DNA of 64,000 bases from Leptolyngbya sp. NIES-2104. GTDB taxonomy: Bacteria; Cyanobacteriota; Cyanobacteriia; Leptolyngbyales; Leptolyngbyaceae. The notes beneath the pieces are model-generated. The model did no database searches. It was not told the origin of the DNA and saw nothing but the letters and a program-made list of their open reading frames with translations. Positions 17,775 through 27,181 of the stretch are shown here, one piece after another. The stretch covers positions 1,736,001-1,800,000 of the forward strand of contig NZ_BBWW01000001.1 of NCBI RefSeq assembly GCF_001485215.1, given 5' to 3'. Position 1 is the stretch's first letter. Each line of letters opens with the position of its first letter. The position numbers and the translations under genes are program-made.

Positions 17775-18581
17775 TTAGAGTTTTGTGCGATCGGTCAAGA
17801 TTTCATATCCAGTTTCAGTCACTAACACCGTGTGTTCAAACTGAGCGGAAAGCGATCGATCTACGGTCACCGCTGTCCAGCGATCGGGCAAAATTCGCGT
17901 ATTTTTTGAGCCAGCATTAACGATCGGCTCGATCGCTAATGTCATTCCCGCTTTTAGTTTCACATTCGGCATCTGATAAGTTCTGAAGTTAAACACAGAC
18001 GGTTCCTCGTGCAAATTCCGTCCAACTCCGTGACCCGTGAAATCTTCTACCACCTTGCAGCCGTTGGATTCGACATAATCTTGAATTGCACCAGCAAGAT
18101 CTAATAAAAATGCACCTGCTCGAACTTGCTCAATGCCCTTATAAAGCGCTTGTTCGGCAACGTGAATCAGTTTTGCGGCATCGGGAGAAACTTCACCGAC
18201 TGCGATCGTGACACAGGAGTCGCCATGAAACCCTTCATAGAATGCGCCCGTATCTACTTTCAGCACGTCACCCGTACGAATGGTCTTCTTCTTATTCGGA
18301 ATGCCGTGAACGACTTCGTGATTGATGCTAGAACAAATCGAGGCGGGAAAGCCGTGATAGCCCTTAAAGCTCGGTGTTGCACCCATTTCGCGGATCCGCT
18401 TTTCGGCGTGAACATCCAGGTCCCAAGTCGTCATTCCGGGTCTAACAAGTTCGGAAATCTCTTTTAGTACAGTGGCAACAATGCGAGAAGCCTGCCGCAT
18501 CGTCTCGATCTCGTGCTCAGATTTAATTTCAACGGTGCGACGTTTTTTGGGAGTCGGTAGAAGGTTGGTCAGAATGTTCAT
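17775..18581 (-). CDS. map: Methionine aminopeptidase, type I
   Basis: 268 residues. All five metal ligands of the pita-bread fold are present: Asp110 (L-K-V-D-T-G), Asp121 (H-G-D-S-C), His184 (T-G-H-G-V-G), Glu218 (A-I-E-P-I) and Glu249 (Q-F-E-H-T). The substrate-pocket histidine is His92 (V-V-H-G-I-P). It removes the initiator methionine from nascent proteins. The N-terminal extension of about 20 residues (L-P-T-P-K-K-R-R-T) is modest and lacks the zinc-finger linker of some longer type I forms. Cyanobacteria often have more than one map gene, so essentiality cannot be assumed. Confidence 0.93.
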   Translation of the reverse strand: MNILTNLLPTPKKRRTVEIKSEHEIETMRQASRIVATVLKEISELVRPGMTTWDLDVHAEKRIREMGATPSFKGYHGFPASICSSINHEVVHGIPNKKKTIRTGDVLKVDTGAFYEGFHGDSCVTIAVGEVSPDAAKLIHVAEQALYKGIEQVRAGAFLLDLAGAIQDYVESNGCKVVEDFTGHGVGRNLHEEPSVFNFRTYQMPNVKLKAGMTLAIEPIVNAGSKNTRILPDRWTAVTVDRSLSAQFEHTVLVTETGYEILTDRTKL

Positions 18582-18622
18582 GAACTGCGATCGCTAAGAG
18601 TCCTTTACTAAGTTAACTCAAA

Positions 18623-20164
18623 CTACGGCAACCATCGCGGGTGTAATCCCCGGAACGGAAGTTCTTCAGGCTGAGTTTTGTTGTTCAGATCACCTTTGAG
18701 CGGAAGTAACCAGAGTTTACTTCCTGCGAGTGCTTGACTCACTTCGGCTTTAGCGCGATCGTCTGCCTGAGTTTGATCGAAAATTAACGCCTTGCCATCA
18801 GGAGCGAGGTCAACCTGAATTTCTCGCTGATTGGGTAGTAGAACTAGAGGGCGCAAGGTTTGTTCCATTGGCTTGCCTTCGCGTGCAGCTTTGAGGTCAA
18901 CTGCGGCGAGAAACGGCTGTTCTTGGAATGTATTGCCTGGAACGAGATTGGTTAATAGGCAATACAGAATGTCACCATTTGGATCAAAATTCGCGCTGAT
19001 GATTGATCCTGGAATTTTGAGGATTTCTTTTTGAACGCCTTGAGAGACGAGGAACATCGATCGAGTGTAGTCGGTGTTGAATTTCACCATGACCGCTGAT
19101 GTTCCATCCGGCGAAAAGCTCAGAACCGTTCCAAACTTTGGCAAAAAGTCTAATGGGTCTGCGGGTTGTTCGGATTCGGGCTGGAGGGGCAAAATGGCGA
19201 GTCCTTGCCCTTGAGCGACTGCCAGCGAATCGCCATCGGGTGTGATAAGAAAATCGCCGCCTGTTTGTTGATTGCTGATCGCTTTTGCAGGTTGACCATC
19301 TCGAATTAACCACGCTCCGGCATCATTCGGATCACGGCGACTCAATCGCTGAACCACAATCGATCGACCATCTTTCGACAAGTCAAATCTCAAATTCTGA
19401 TAGTCTCGATTGTCTAGAATTTGCGTGATTTGTCCGGGTTGGGATGGAGACGCAGACGCGGTTGGAGTGGATGTGTCTCCAAGCTGTGCGGGATCGTTGA
19501 TTTGAATCCCAGTTGTGACCGTGTAGATTTTTTGTTCTGCTAGAGACTGTGGTGGATTGGTGCGCTCAATTGCACTAAATACAATCTTGTCGCTACCTGG
19601 ATAAGTTCTAAAATCCATGACAGCAAGATTTTCTGGTGTCAAAATTTTCTTGTCTTGCTGCGTCAAGTTGTACAGAATTAGCCGTCCTGCTTCATTGCCT
19701 TCGGCTCCGATGAATGCGAAAACGCGATCGCGACTTTTAAACTTTTCATTGAAGTCTCGCAAAATCCCATGATCAGATCCTTCTTTGCTGAATCGATCTC
19801 TAGCATTGGTTAGCGAAACTGTGAATTCTGTTCCATAGGGAGCAGGCTGATCGAGCGTGTAAGCCATTCGTCGTCCTGCCCAACTCACTTTTCCTTTCAA
19901 ATCGGGCTGAATCTTCAAATTCTGCTCGACGCTCGGATGATCCATTGGGCGGCTAAACGTGAGCAGAAAAGCGCGATCGTCGGCTCCGACTTGTTTTCCT
20001 TGCCAGTTGAATTCTCGAACTCTAGGGGCACTGCGATCGCCGCTCAGCAGTAGAATTCCAATCAGCACAATGAGAACTAGCATTAAGCCGATCGCCACTC
20101 GATCGAGCGGTTGCGGAAACTTGCGGAACGATTCAGAGGACGGTTGCATAGGGTTGTGATCCAC
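18623..20164 (-). CDS. Membrane-anchored Ig-like/beta-propeller-like protein, unknown function
   Basis: 513 residues. One membrane helix at about 24-44 is followed by an Ig-like segment (about 50-125), with F-L-L-T-F-S-R-P-M-D-H as in Big_5/SbsA-type Ig domains. A long beta-rich part follows, with recurring S-P-D-G-T, T-P-D-G-D and A-P-D-G-K turns typical of TolB/WD40-like propeller blades. A proline/threonine/serine stretch near residue 225 interrupts it. It should face the periplasm. The segment names come from reading the pattern, not from a search, and I cannot assign a role. The gene is 41 bp upstream of map on the same strand. Confidence 0.75.
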   Translation of the reverse strand: MDHNPMQPSSESFRKFPQPLDRVAIGLMLVLIVLIGILLLSGDRSAPRVREFNWQGKQVGADDRAFLLTFSRPMDHPSVEQNLKIQPDLKGKVSWAGRRMAYTLDQPAPYGTEFTVSLTNARDRFSKEGSDHGILRDFNEKFKSRDRVFAFIGAEGNEAGRLILYNLTQQDKKILTPENLAVMDFRTYPGSDKIVFSAIERTNPPQSLAEQKIYTVTTGIQINDPAQLGDTSTPTASASPSQPGQITQILDNRDYQNLRFDLSKDGRSIVVQRLSRRDPNDAGAWLIRDGQPAKAISNQQTGGDFLITPDGDSLAVAQGQGLAILPLQPESEQPADPLDFLPKFGTVLSFSPDGTSAVMVKFNTDYTRSMFLVSQGVQKEILKIPGSIISANFDPNGDILYCLLTNLVPGNTFQEQPFLAAVDLKAAREGKPMEQTLRPLVLLPNQREIQVDLAPDGKALIFDQTQADDRAKAEVSQALAGSKLWLLPLKGDLNNKTQPEELPFRGLHPRWLP

Positions 20165-20182
20165 TCGATCAACGTGAGTTCC

Positions 20183-20659
20183 TTAGACCAAGTATTTTAC
20201 ATAAACTCGATCGCATCTCAATGTTTCTACTCCAGTACTCGGCTGATATCCGGCACGTTCATAGAGTTGAACTGCTTCTTTGAGAACGCTTGCAGTTTCG
20301 ATCCAGATTTGCTCAAAGCCTTTTTTAGCGATCACATCTTCCAACTGATTCAACAAAACTTTTCCGAGTCCAACGCCTCGCGCTTCAGGCAGCAAATACA
20401 TTTTGCGAATTTCAACTGCGTTCTGACCGCGTGAAATCGGATAATAGGCTCCAGTTCCAACCAGTTGATGATTACGCTCAATCACCCAAAATTCGCCGTT
20501 TTTCTTTTGATAAAACTCTTCAACTTCCAGAACATCGCGATTGGCTCCTTCGGGTTCTTGTTTCAAATCGTATTCAGCCAGCACAGATCCAATCAGATTG
20601 AAGGCAGCCTCCCGATCTGACCGTTGCCAATTACGAATCAGAAAATCTTTATACTGCAT
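20183..20659 (-). CDS. GNAT family N-acetyltransferase
   Basis: 158 residues. The acetyl-CoA pyrophosphate loop (motif A) reads L-P-E-A-R-G-V-G-L-G-K-V-L near residue 94, after the strand E-I-R-K-M-Y-L. The C-terminal Y-E-R-A-G-Y is the usual motif B end. The substrate is unknown. Its ATG shares a base with the stop codon of the miaE-like gene (TAATG), so it is translationally coupled to it. Confidence 0.88.
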   Translation of the reverse strand: MQYKDFLIRNWQRSDREAAFNLIGSVLAEYDLKQEPEGANRDVLEVEEFYQKKNGEFWVIERNHQLVGTGAYYPISRGQNAVEIRKMYLLPEARGVGLGKVLLNQLEDVIAKKGFEQIWIETASVLKEAVQLYERAGYQPSTGVETLRCDRVYVKYLV

Positions 20660-21255
20660 TAGCTATGAATTCTCGGTTGAGGATAAAGCGTGGAGAGGAT
20701 TTCGCTTTCGATCGCGCCTAATTCTTCTAAGCGTTGATTGACCTGCGATCGCTCAAAATAAGTATCCGCCAGTGTCCAATACATGCCATAATGCCGCGCT
20801 TCGGATGCCATCAATGCCCGGTAAAATTTTGCCAATTCTTGATCGTCGCAATGTTGCGCTAGTAATCCTAAACGCTCGTGGCTCCGGGCTTCAATCAATC
20901 CTGAAACTAACAATGAATCCAACATACGATCGGGTTCTTCACGTCGAATTTGTTTATTGAGACTCGCACCGTACGGAGGTGCGGCAAGTGGCGCGAGAGG
21001 GATAGACCGACGCTCTAAAATCTGGTTTACTTGCTCAAAGTGTTCTAACTCTTCTTGCGCGATCGCGGTTAACGATCGAACTAATTTCGCGCTAGATGGA
21101 TAACGAAACATTAGATTAAGTGCGACTCCTGCGGCTTTTCGCTCACAGTGAGAATGATCAAGCAAAATCGTATCTAGGTTTGCCACTGCCTGATTGACCC
21201 AAGCTTCAGAAGTAGGCTGTTGAAGAAAGCGAATCGTCGCAAAAGAAGAAACCAC
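20659..21255 (-). CDS. miaE: tRNA-(ms2io6A)-hydroxylase
   Basis: 198 residues of the ferritin-like diiron family. The carboxylate/histidine motifs are H-S-H-C-E-R-K-A-A-G near residue 36, E-E-L-E-H-F near residue 67 and E-A-R-H-Y-G-M near residue 151. MiaE hydroxylates the isopentenyl group of ms2i6A37 in tRNAs reading U-starting codons. The gene overlaps the GNAT gene by one base. It is divergent from the EamA permease, with the two start codons only 9 bp apart. Confidence 0.88.
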   Translation of the reverse strand: MVSSFATIRFLQQPTSEAWVNQAVANLDTILLDHSHCERKAAGVALNLMFRYPSSAKLVRSLTAIAQEELEHFEQVNQILERRSIPLAPLAAPPYGASLNKQIRREEPDRMLDSLLVSGLIEARSHERLGLLAQHCDDQELAKFYRALMASEARHYGMYWTLADTYFERSQVNQRLEELGAIESEILSTLYPQPRIHS

Positions 21256-21264
21256 GGAATTCTC

Positions 21265-22128
21265 ATGATTTGGTTAGCATTTGCAATTTTAACGGCTTTC
21301 TTTGAGTCTTTGAAGGATGTTTCTAGTAAACACAGTCTCAAAAATCTAGATGTTTACATTGTTGCTTGGGTTGCAAATATCTTTGCTGTAATTTTTCTGA
21401 TCCCATTACTGCTATTGGCTGGAATTCCCAAGATAGAACCTCAGTTTTGGATAGCATTGCTGATTGGTGGTAGTTTGAATGTGGTTTCCTTTACGCTCTA
21501 TATTCGTGCGCTTCAGGTTGCAGATTTATCATTAACGGTTCCACTAGTAACGCTCACACCGTTGTTTCTTTTGGTCACTTCACCGTTGATCGTGCATGAA
21601 AATCCGACGTTTACCGATGCGATCGGGATTTTTCTCATTGTGGTTGGCTCTTATGTGTTGAACTTACGAGAGCGTAAAAATGGGTACTTTGCACCCTTGA
21701 GAGCTTTGTTTCGCAATCAAGGCAGTCGCTTTATGTTGATGGTTGCATTTATCTGGAGCATTACTTCAAACTTCGACAAAGTGGGTGTAGTTCACTCCTC
21801 ACCGTTGCTTTGGTCTACGGCTTTGTATAGCTATTTAGCAGTGGGAATGTTTCCGATCGCGCTTTTCAACTCCCGCCACAAGTTCCATCAAATCTTCCCT
21901 AATCTTAAACCGTTGATGGTGATCGGATTCTTTCATGCGATCGCGATTACATTTCAAATGATTGCTGTCACTTATACCTTGGTTACACAAGTAATTGCAG
22001 TCAAACGGATGAGCGCTTTAATCAGTGTTTTATTCGGACACTTCCTCTTTCATGAACGAGGATTACGAGAGCGATTATTCGGAGCCACGATCATGGTATT
22101 GGGCGTAATTGTGATGACCTTGTTCTAA
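21265..22128 (+). CDS. EamA/DMT family permease
   Basis: 287 residues from the ATG at 21265. A TTG 45 bases upstream is in frame but would overlap the divergent miaE start. Ten hydrophobic segments form two EamA repeats; the second begins near residue 150 (F-M-L-M-V-A-F-I-W-S-I-T-S-N-F-D-K). Conserved E-S-L-K-D-V-S-S-K-H in helix 1 and P-L-V-T-L-T-P-L-F near residue 95 are usual in this group. It is an inner-membrane exporter or importer of an unidentified metabolite. Confidence 0.85.
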   Translation: MIWLAFAILTAFFESLKDVSSKHSLKNLDVYIVAWVANIFAVIFLIPLLLLAGIPKIEPQFWIALLIGGSLNVVSFTLYIRALQVADLSLTVPLVTLTPLFLLVTSPLIVHENPTFTDAIGIFLIVVGSYVLNLRERKNGYFAPLRALFRNQGSRFMLMVAFIWSITSNFDKVGVVHSSPLLWSTALYSYLAVGMFPIALFNSRHKFHQIFPNLKPLMVIGFFHAIAITFQMIAVTYTLVTQVIAVKRMSALISVLFGHFLFHERGLRERLFGATIMVLGVIVMTLF

Positions 22129-22305
22129 CTTTATCGATCGATAAATTTTTGCTGAACTGGGATGAGATCTCTCGGTCAAGTCCGTATTTCTATGGAGAAT
22201 AAATCCAGGTGTGAGAAAAGCAATTCTTCCTCTATCTATAGGAGGACTTTCGCTAAAAGATATTACGTATTTTTAATCAGTTTTTGAAAAATACATAAGC
22301 AAGGC

Positions 22306-23274
22306 ATGATTGACAGAGTTTCTCATCGCAAACGCTTCATGATTCGCTGGTTGTCGTCTGTTCCCGGTAGCTTCTTAGTTACAGCGACCTGTACGCTCTT
22401 TACTTGTGCAATCCTGTTTCCTCGGCTCTCGATCGCACCCGAACCTGTTGCGATCCCGATCGCGGTTGCAAGCACTGAACGTTCTGGAATTGCTCGCCCG
22501 ATCTCGGTAATTAAAAAGACGATCGAAGGTGTTCCGATTCGAGTTGCGACAATCGATCTCACTGATCCCAAAACCTTTATCAGCATCGGACTTGCAAACC
22601 GGGCAACTCAGGCGAATAGTTCTCGATCGACTCGTGGTGATGAACCTTTTGAAGCAATGGTACGCCGTCATAAAGCCGCTGTTACAGTGAGCGGAACTTT
22701 CTTCAGCATGGATGCTCAAAAGCGCGTCATGGGGAATATGGTCGCAGGTGGGCGCATTCTCAAATACAGTCCTTGGGAGAACTATGGAACGACTTTAGGG
22801 ATTCGTCGCGGCAATCGTCCTGAGATGATCACAGCCCGAACTGAAGGGAAACCCCAATGGGATCAGCACTGGTTTTCGTTGACTGCGGGTCCTCGACTGT
22901 TAAAACAAGGCAAGATTTCGATCCATCCGAAACAAGAAGGTTTTAGTGATCCAGCGGTTTCAGGTGTGGCATTGCGAGCAGCGATCGGCTTTCCCGAAAA
23001 TGGAAACCGATTGTATCTAGTCACGTTTCACAAGCCAATCACGCTAGAAAAAGAAGCGGCAATTCTACGATCGATCGGTGCTTATGAAGCAATGAACTTA
23101 GATGGTGGAACTTCGGTTGCTTTAGCGGTTGGAAATCGGATTATAAAACCTGCGGGACGTGAACTTACAAATGTCATTACCGTGTATGATTCGCGGTTTC
23201 CTGCACCAGAGGAGTTAAAGCGATCGTGGGTCGAGTTTCAGGAAAGCAATCCAGTTCCACTACAGTTCAAATAG
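22306..23274 (+). CDS. Phosphodiester glycosidase family (NAGPA/DUF2233) exported protein
   Basis: 322 residues with an N-terminal hydrophobic anchor or signal (about residues 18-35). The C-terminal half carries the family hallmarks: V-S-G-T-F-F near residue 127 and A-M-N-L-D-G-G-T-S near residue 264. Relatives include mammalian uncovering enzyme and bacterial exopolysaccharide-modifying glycosidases. Substrate is unknown, and the location is expected to be periplasmic or membrane-bound. A second ATG at 22339 could also be used. The gene ends at a strong hairpin shared with the convergent M48 protease gene. Confidence 0.85.
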   Translation: MIDRVSHRKRFMIRWLSSVPGSFLVTATCTLFTCAILFPRLSIAPEPVAIPIAVASTERSGIARPISVIKKTIEGVPIRVATIDLTDPKTFISIGLANRATQANSSRSTRGDEPFEAMVRRHKAAVTVSGTFFSMDAQKRVMGNMVAGGRILKYSPWENYGTTLGIRRGNRPEMITARTEGKPQWDQHWFSLTAGPRLLKQGKISIHPKQEGFSDPAVSGVALRAAIGFPENGNRLYLVTFHKPITLEKEAAILRSIGAYEAMNLDGGTSVALAVGNRIIKPAGRELTNVITVYDSRFPAPEELKRSWVEFQESNPVPLQFK

Positions 23275-23280
23275 CTTAAA

Positions 23281-23316
23281 AAATTAGAAGTGTAGACTAA
23301 TCTACACTTCTAATTT
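23281..23316. terminator. Bidirectional hairpin between convergent genes
   Basis: A perfect 16-bp stem (AAATTAGAAGTGTAGA with its exact complement) around the loop CTAA. A/T-rich ends give U-rich tails on both strands. It lies in the 47-bp gap between the glycosidase and the M48 protease. Confidence 0.8.
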
Positions 23317-23321
23317 GATTA

Positions 23322-25190
23322 TTACCGCTGAAGAATCAGAGCGTGATCGACCTTTGCCATTCTGCTCTTCAGGTCATCATCTTCGAGAATCACAATGTAA
23401 AAGCCCTCGATCGGGAACTGAACTTCTTGAGCAATTCGCCCAAAGAGTTCGCGATCGCCATCTTTACCATCGAGTATTCCCTTCTTGCGGACAATGCCCA
23501 AAACACAGAATCGATCTTCAGGAAAATAGTGCACTACCTTCTCAACAACGTAAGCTTCTTTGATCTCTGTGTATGCTTCTAACTGTTGCTTCAGTTCATC
23601 TAGCTCCGAGGTTGTTAAAGAATGAGGCTTCAGCTTGTCTTGAGGGCTAATGCTTTCTCGTTCTAGCTCGGCTTTTTGCACCAATTCGTAATGTTGTTCT
23701 GCTCGATCGCGATATTCGTCTGCTTTCTCAGTTTGACCTTGCTCGATGTAGAAATCGTGAATGAGCTTGCATCCATCAACGACTAGATTGTATTGTTGTG
23801 CGATCGCAGTTTCCACACATTCAATTCCCGCTGCATCTCCTTGCTTCAACAACACACCACCATATAGATAGTTCGCTGCAATATGCTTCGGTTGGCGCAC
23901 TAAAACATCTCTAAAATAAGGTGTTGCTGCTTCTGTTCCGCGCAGTTCCATCACATAGTAAGCCCGCTTCCACAGTTCGGAGTCAGAAAGCTCTGTTTTT
24001 TGTTCCAAAGCTTCTAACTTAGCTTTCACCTCAGACAACTCAGCATAGCGCTGTCTCCAAGGGGTTGCTTGTGTTTCCTTCCACGATTGATCAAACACTG
24101 CAACAAAGTCTTTCACAGTGTTTCCTAATAGTTGTTCGGCTGCACTCACTTCAATTGGCGCAGGTTGAACGGGTTCGAGACAGCCTAATGCTTGAAGTCG
24201 ATCGCGAAAACAAGGATGAGTATCTGCATTCGTTGTTTGTTCTGACAATGCTTCTTGAATCCATTGATTGCTCTTTTCTTGGGCGATCAGGTGGCGTAAT
24301 GCAACCAGCATCGAAGAGTAAGCATCATCAGGCGGATCAGCTTGATTTTCCACTTTCTCGTAAACCGTTGACCAAAATTCCCGCTCTAGATATCGTGCTT
24401 TCAGTTCAACATTCGTCAGTGCATCAGCGGTCGCTTGTCTTCCTGCAAGTTCCACCGCACAGCGATCGGCATCATATTCATTCAATCGCCCTAAAACGAA
24501 TGAGTAAGCATTGAATCGAGGAAAGTACCAATCGAGAAAGCGATCGAACAAGACCGAAGTGCTTCTACGATCGCTTTGATGAATGCGATCGTAAAGCTGA
24601 TACCAAGTTTTCCGCAGTCGATAAATCCAACCTGCAAAGCGTGAGTGATTCCCCGAAAGATGCCCTAGTTCATGTGCTAAAACAGCTTTCAATTGATCAA
24701 GCGTCAGTCCTTGTAATAGTGGAAGCCCCAAAATCAGATAGTTCTCTTGCCATCCAAAAATCCCTAATCTTGGAACTTGAACAACCGCTGCATTGAAATC
24801 GGAGGTTAGCAGAATGTTATGGAACTGTGGGGCTTGTAGTTTAGCAGTGAGTTCATCAACGAGATTAAACAATTGAGGAACTTTTTCGCGATCGAGCTTC
24901 AATCCTTCAGGCGGCGGGAATGTCACCCACAGCGATCGCGCAATCATCCACGCAGGAACCAGCAGAAGGAACATCAATTGTACGATCGTAGAATTGACCC
25001 GACGCACTGACAGCGCCAACGTCACCACGAGCCAAATCCCAATCAGTAATGCAGCTAAAATTAAAAAGATGTAACCGTAACCGAGAACTGCAAGGAGTGC
25101 AACTCGAAAGCGATAACTTTCAGGTGACTTTTGCGAAAAGACTTCTAACTTTTTGACAAGCTGATCAAATTGTTCTTGTGTAATTGCCAT
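23322..25190 (-). CDS. M48 family zinc metallopeptidase with C-terminal TPR-like tail
   Basis: 622 residues. Two N-terminal membrane helices (about 30-60 and 66-88) precede the protease domain. The zinc motif H-E-L-G-H is at residues 173-177, and the third ligand is likely in R-L-N-E-Y-D-A-D-R-C near residue 236. The C-terminal roughly 250 residues are helical, with TPR-like pairs (for example around E-A-A-T-P-Y-F-R-D-V-L-V-R-Q-P-K-H-I-A-A-N-Y), and could hold substrates. M48 proteins of this build act in membrane-protein quality control. There is no signal of an operon; the neighbours are convergent or separated. Confidence 0.88.
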   Translation of the reverse strand: MAITQEQFDQLVKKLEVFSQKSPESYRFRVALLAVLGYGYIFLILAALLIGIWLVVTLALSVRRVNSTIVQLMFLLLVPAWMIARSLWVTFPPPEGLKLDREKVPQLFNLVDELTAKLQAPQFHNILLTSDFNAAVVQVPRLGIFGWQENYLILGLPLLQGLTLDQLKAVLAHELGHLSGNHSRFAGWIYRLRKTWYQLYDRIHQSDRRSTSVLFDRFLDWYFPRFNAYSFVLGRLNEYDADRCAVELAGRQATADALTNVELKARYLEREFWSTVYEKVENQADPPDDAYSSMLVALRHLIAQEKSNQWIQEALSEQTTNADTHPCFRDRLQALGCLEPVQPAPIEVSAAEQLLGNTVKDFVAVFDQSWKETQATPWRQRYAELSEVKAKLEALEQKTELSDSELWKRAYYVMELRGTEAATPYFRDVLVRQPKHIAANYLYGGVLLKQGDAAGIECVETAIAQQYNLVVDGCKLIHDFYIEQGQTEKADEYRDRAEQHYELVQKAELERESISPQDKLKPHSLTTSELDELKQQLEAYTEIKEAYVVEKVVHYFPEDRFCVLGIVRKKGILDGKDGDRELFGRIAQEVQFPIEGFYIVILEDDDLKSRMAKVDHALILQR

Positions 25191-25290
25191 TCGGATTATT
25201 CTCTAAGAACCATTTCGAGTCGTGGTTTGATTACCTGACTTGAATTATTGATTCCCGAAAATCGCGATCGAATCCGAAACAATTTCCGAT

Positions 25291-25893
25291 CTACCAAATC
25301 TTTGCCATTCGCAATACAAATCCTGGTAACTCTGGCTCACCACTCACCGTTTCAGGTTTTTCTGGAATTTCAGGTGTGTGATTTGGACGATAAACGTGAA
25401 CTGTACTGTTTTTACGATCGATTAAAAACCCTAAAACCGCTCCATTCTCGATGTATTCCTGCATCTTGGCTTGTAGTCCAGTCAATGTATCGCTTGACGA
25501 TCGCAGTTCAATGACAAAATCAGGACAAATGGGAGCAAACGACGCTTTCTGCTCATCGGTTAAAGCATTCCACCGCTCAGATCGAATCCAGGACGCATCC
25601 GGCGATCGCGTTGCTCCATTCGGCAGCGTAAACCCACTACTAGAGTCGAATGCTTCACCTGTTCCATCTTCATCAGCCCAGTTCGCGACCTGCTGACTGA
25701 TTCTCATGTTCCGATTTCCTGTATCTGAAAAAGCGGGCGGCATAATAATCAATTCTCCTTTTGCCGATCGCTCAATCCGTAAGTCTCGATTGGCTTGGCA
25801 AAACTCATAAAACTGCTCATTGCTCATGTCTACCAATGCTGGAAAGCTAACCGTCAAGGGAATCTGTTCGGTCTGAATCAGTAGTGTTGTCAT
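25291..25893 (-). CDS. Uma2 family (DUF820) restriction-endonuclease-fold protein
   Basis: 200 residues. The sequence has E-L-I-I-M-P-P near residue 47, R-S-P-D-A-S-W-I near residue 95, P-D-F-V-I-E-L-R-S near residue 124 and the core G-F-L-I-D-R. These are the conserved parts of the PD-(D/E)XK-like Uma2 domain. It differs from the Uma2 at 13.8 kb in lacking the coiled-coil tail. Its role is not known. It lies 100 bp from the M48 gene on the same strand. Confidence 0.85.
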   Translation of the reverse strand: MTTLLIQTEQIPLTVSFPALVDMSNEQFYEFCQANRDLRIERSAKGELIIMPPAFSDTGNRNMRISQQVANWADEDGTGEAFDSSSGFTLPNGATRSPDASWIRSERWNALTDEQKASFAPICPDFVIELRSSSDTLTGLQAKMQEYIENGAVLGFLIDRKNSTVHVYRPNHTPEIPEKPETVSGEPELPGFVLRMAKIW

Positions 25894-26025
25894 CGCTCCT
25901 GCTCCTGAATAAGTTCTGCGCTTTCACAGCTTGTGTGTCGATTGATTGTAATTCAAATAAATTCAACTCGCCCCCGCATCTCATTTGGCTCAAGCACTTC
26001 TCAAATCAATGTCAGGCTTCTGATA

Positions 26026-26319
26026 ATGTCGCCAATGGAGCGACTACTTTTCGCACAATACACAATGCCTGCATTGAGTTCAACAGCACCGTGTGCGTTG
26101 GTTCTTTATGTTGCAGACCCTTACTTCCCTAAACGAATAGGCTCAATAATCCTTGGGGTGATTGTGGGAGCGATTGTTGGTTTTTGCAAATCTCCTTTCA
26201 TTGCTCTTACCGCTTTCGTACCTAAACTGGTTTGGCGCAGAAGAGTAATTCTAATTCTCGCAGCAGTATCAGCGGTAGCGGAAGGACAGCTATACTATGA
26301 TTTAGCACTCGTCTGGTGA
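26026..26319 (+). CDS. Small membrane protein A (paralogue of 26746-27075)
   Basis: About 97 residues from the ATG at 26026; ATGs at 26035 and 26065 are also possible. Two or three hydrophobic segments (I-I-L-G-V-I-V-G-A-I-V-G, then A-L-T-A-F-V-P, then V-I-L-I-L-A-A-V-S-A-V-A-E-G) end in Q-L-Y-Y-D-L-A-L-V-W. The layout and the final E-G-x-x-Y-Y pattern match the protein on the other strand at 26746-27075, so I take both as members of one small family. Function unknown. Confidence 0.5.
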   Translation: MSPMERLLFAQYTMPALSSTAPCALVLYVADPYFPKRIGSIILGVIVGAIVGFCKSPFIALTAFVPKLVWRRRVILILAAVSAVAEGQLYYDLALVW

Positions 26320-26470
26320 AAGCACTGAGCGATCGTGTAGACTTGACAAAATCAAATTTCTTCCAATCTACATAAAACTTTTAGACAGTTTCGGCGCTCA
26401 CATCTGCAATTTTCTCTACTGTCTGTCGTTCGATTGAGATGTCCATATAGCTTTGAAAGGAAGTAAGTCA

Positions 26471-26779
26471 ATGTCTTCTCACCAGCTTCGATATAGCAAT
26501 GAGGAAATTGCTCGACGGGGACGCGAAATTTATGAATCGCAAGTACGATCGCAAGTCGAAGAAGGCAATCACGGTAAGATTGTCGCGATCGACATCGAAA
26601 CCGGAGCCTTTGAGGTTGCCAAAGATAGCTTAACCGCTTCTGATCTCTTACTCGCTCATCATCCTGATGCTCAAATCTTGTTCGTGAGAATTGGACATCG
26701 TGCAGTTCATCAGATATCACTTCTTACCAGATTGTTAACACATCATCAGCCGAAAGGAAGCGTCAAATTCCAGATGTAA
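26471..26779 (+). CDS. Small hypothetical protein, R-Y-S-N-E-E-I type
   Basis: 102 residues from the ATG at 26471, which follows the ribosome-binding site AAGGAAG. The pattern R-Y-S-N-E-E-I-A-R-R-G, then G-K-I-V-A-I-D-I-E-T-G and L-F-V-R-I-G-H-R-A-V is one I recognise from short cyanobacterial proteins often found beside aspartic-protease or toxin-antitoxin genes. The usual ending follows the R-I-G-H-R-A-V segment within 10-20 residues, so the tail here is slightly long and overlaps the convergent small membrane gene by 34 bp. Function unknown. Confidence 0.65.
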   Translation: MSSHQLRYSNEEIARRGREIYESQVRSQVEEGNHGKIVAIDIETGAFEVAKDSLTASDLLLAHHPDAQILFVRIGHRAVHQISLLTRLLTHHQPKGSVKFQM

Positions 26780-27075
26780 TAATAGGTAGCTCCTTCTAGC
26801 AAAGATAGAAACAGTGTTCCTCCCAAAATTAACCACCATCGAATCTCGTCAGAGCGTATGCTGCCAGCAAGTACAGCAACAATGAAGGCTTTGAATACTC
26901 CTACACTGATGGTTGTGGCTAAAAGGATGAGTACAGGTACAAGTGGACTAAAGAATACATCGAAAAAATTACCTGGTTTAGAACCGATGACTAATAAATG
27001 CGTAAGCACTGAACTTACCACACAGCAAATTAGAGAAGCAGATGGAACTTGATACGGGGGTAACGGAGGTAGCAT
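26746..27075 (-). CDS. Small membrane protein B (paralogue of 26026-26319)
   Basis: 109 residues with three or four hydrophobic segments (S-L-I-C-C-V-V-S-S-V-L-T-H, L-I-L-L-A-T-T-I-S-V-G, F-I-V-A-V-L-A-G-S-I, L-I-L-G-G-T-L-F-L-S-L-L). It ends in L-E-G-A-T-Y-Y-Y-I-W. A charged loop before the last helix (R-S-D-E-I-R-W-W) matches K-L-V-W-R-R-R in the protein at 26026-26319. Function unknown. Its end overlaps the end of the hypothetical gene on the plus strand. Confidence 0.55.
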   Translation of the reverse strand: MLPPLPPYQVPSASLICCVVSSVLTHLLVIGSKPGNFFDVFFSPLVPVLILLATTISVGVFKAFIVAVLAGSIRSDEIRWWLILGGTLFLSLLEGATYYYIWNLTLPFG

Positions 27076-27181
27076 TGTTCTAAATTACAAAACAGAATTC
27101 AGATCGCTTTATTTTCCTCCAAATCTCCCCACCTTAAAAAATTCCTGGACAGTTTTGCCAATCTTGGCTTACACTGTTTAA

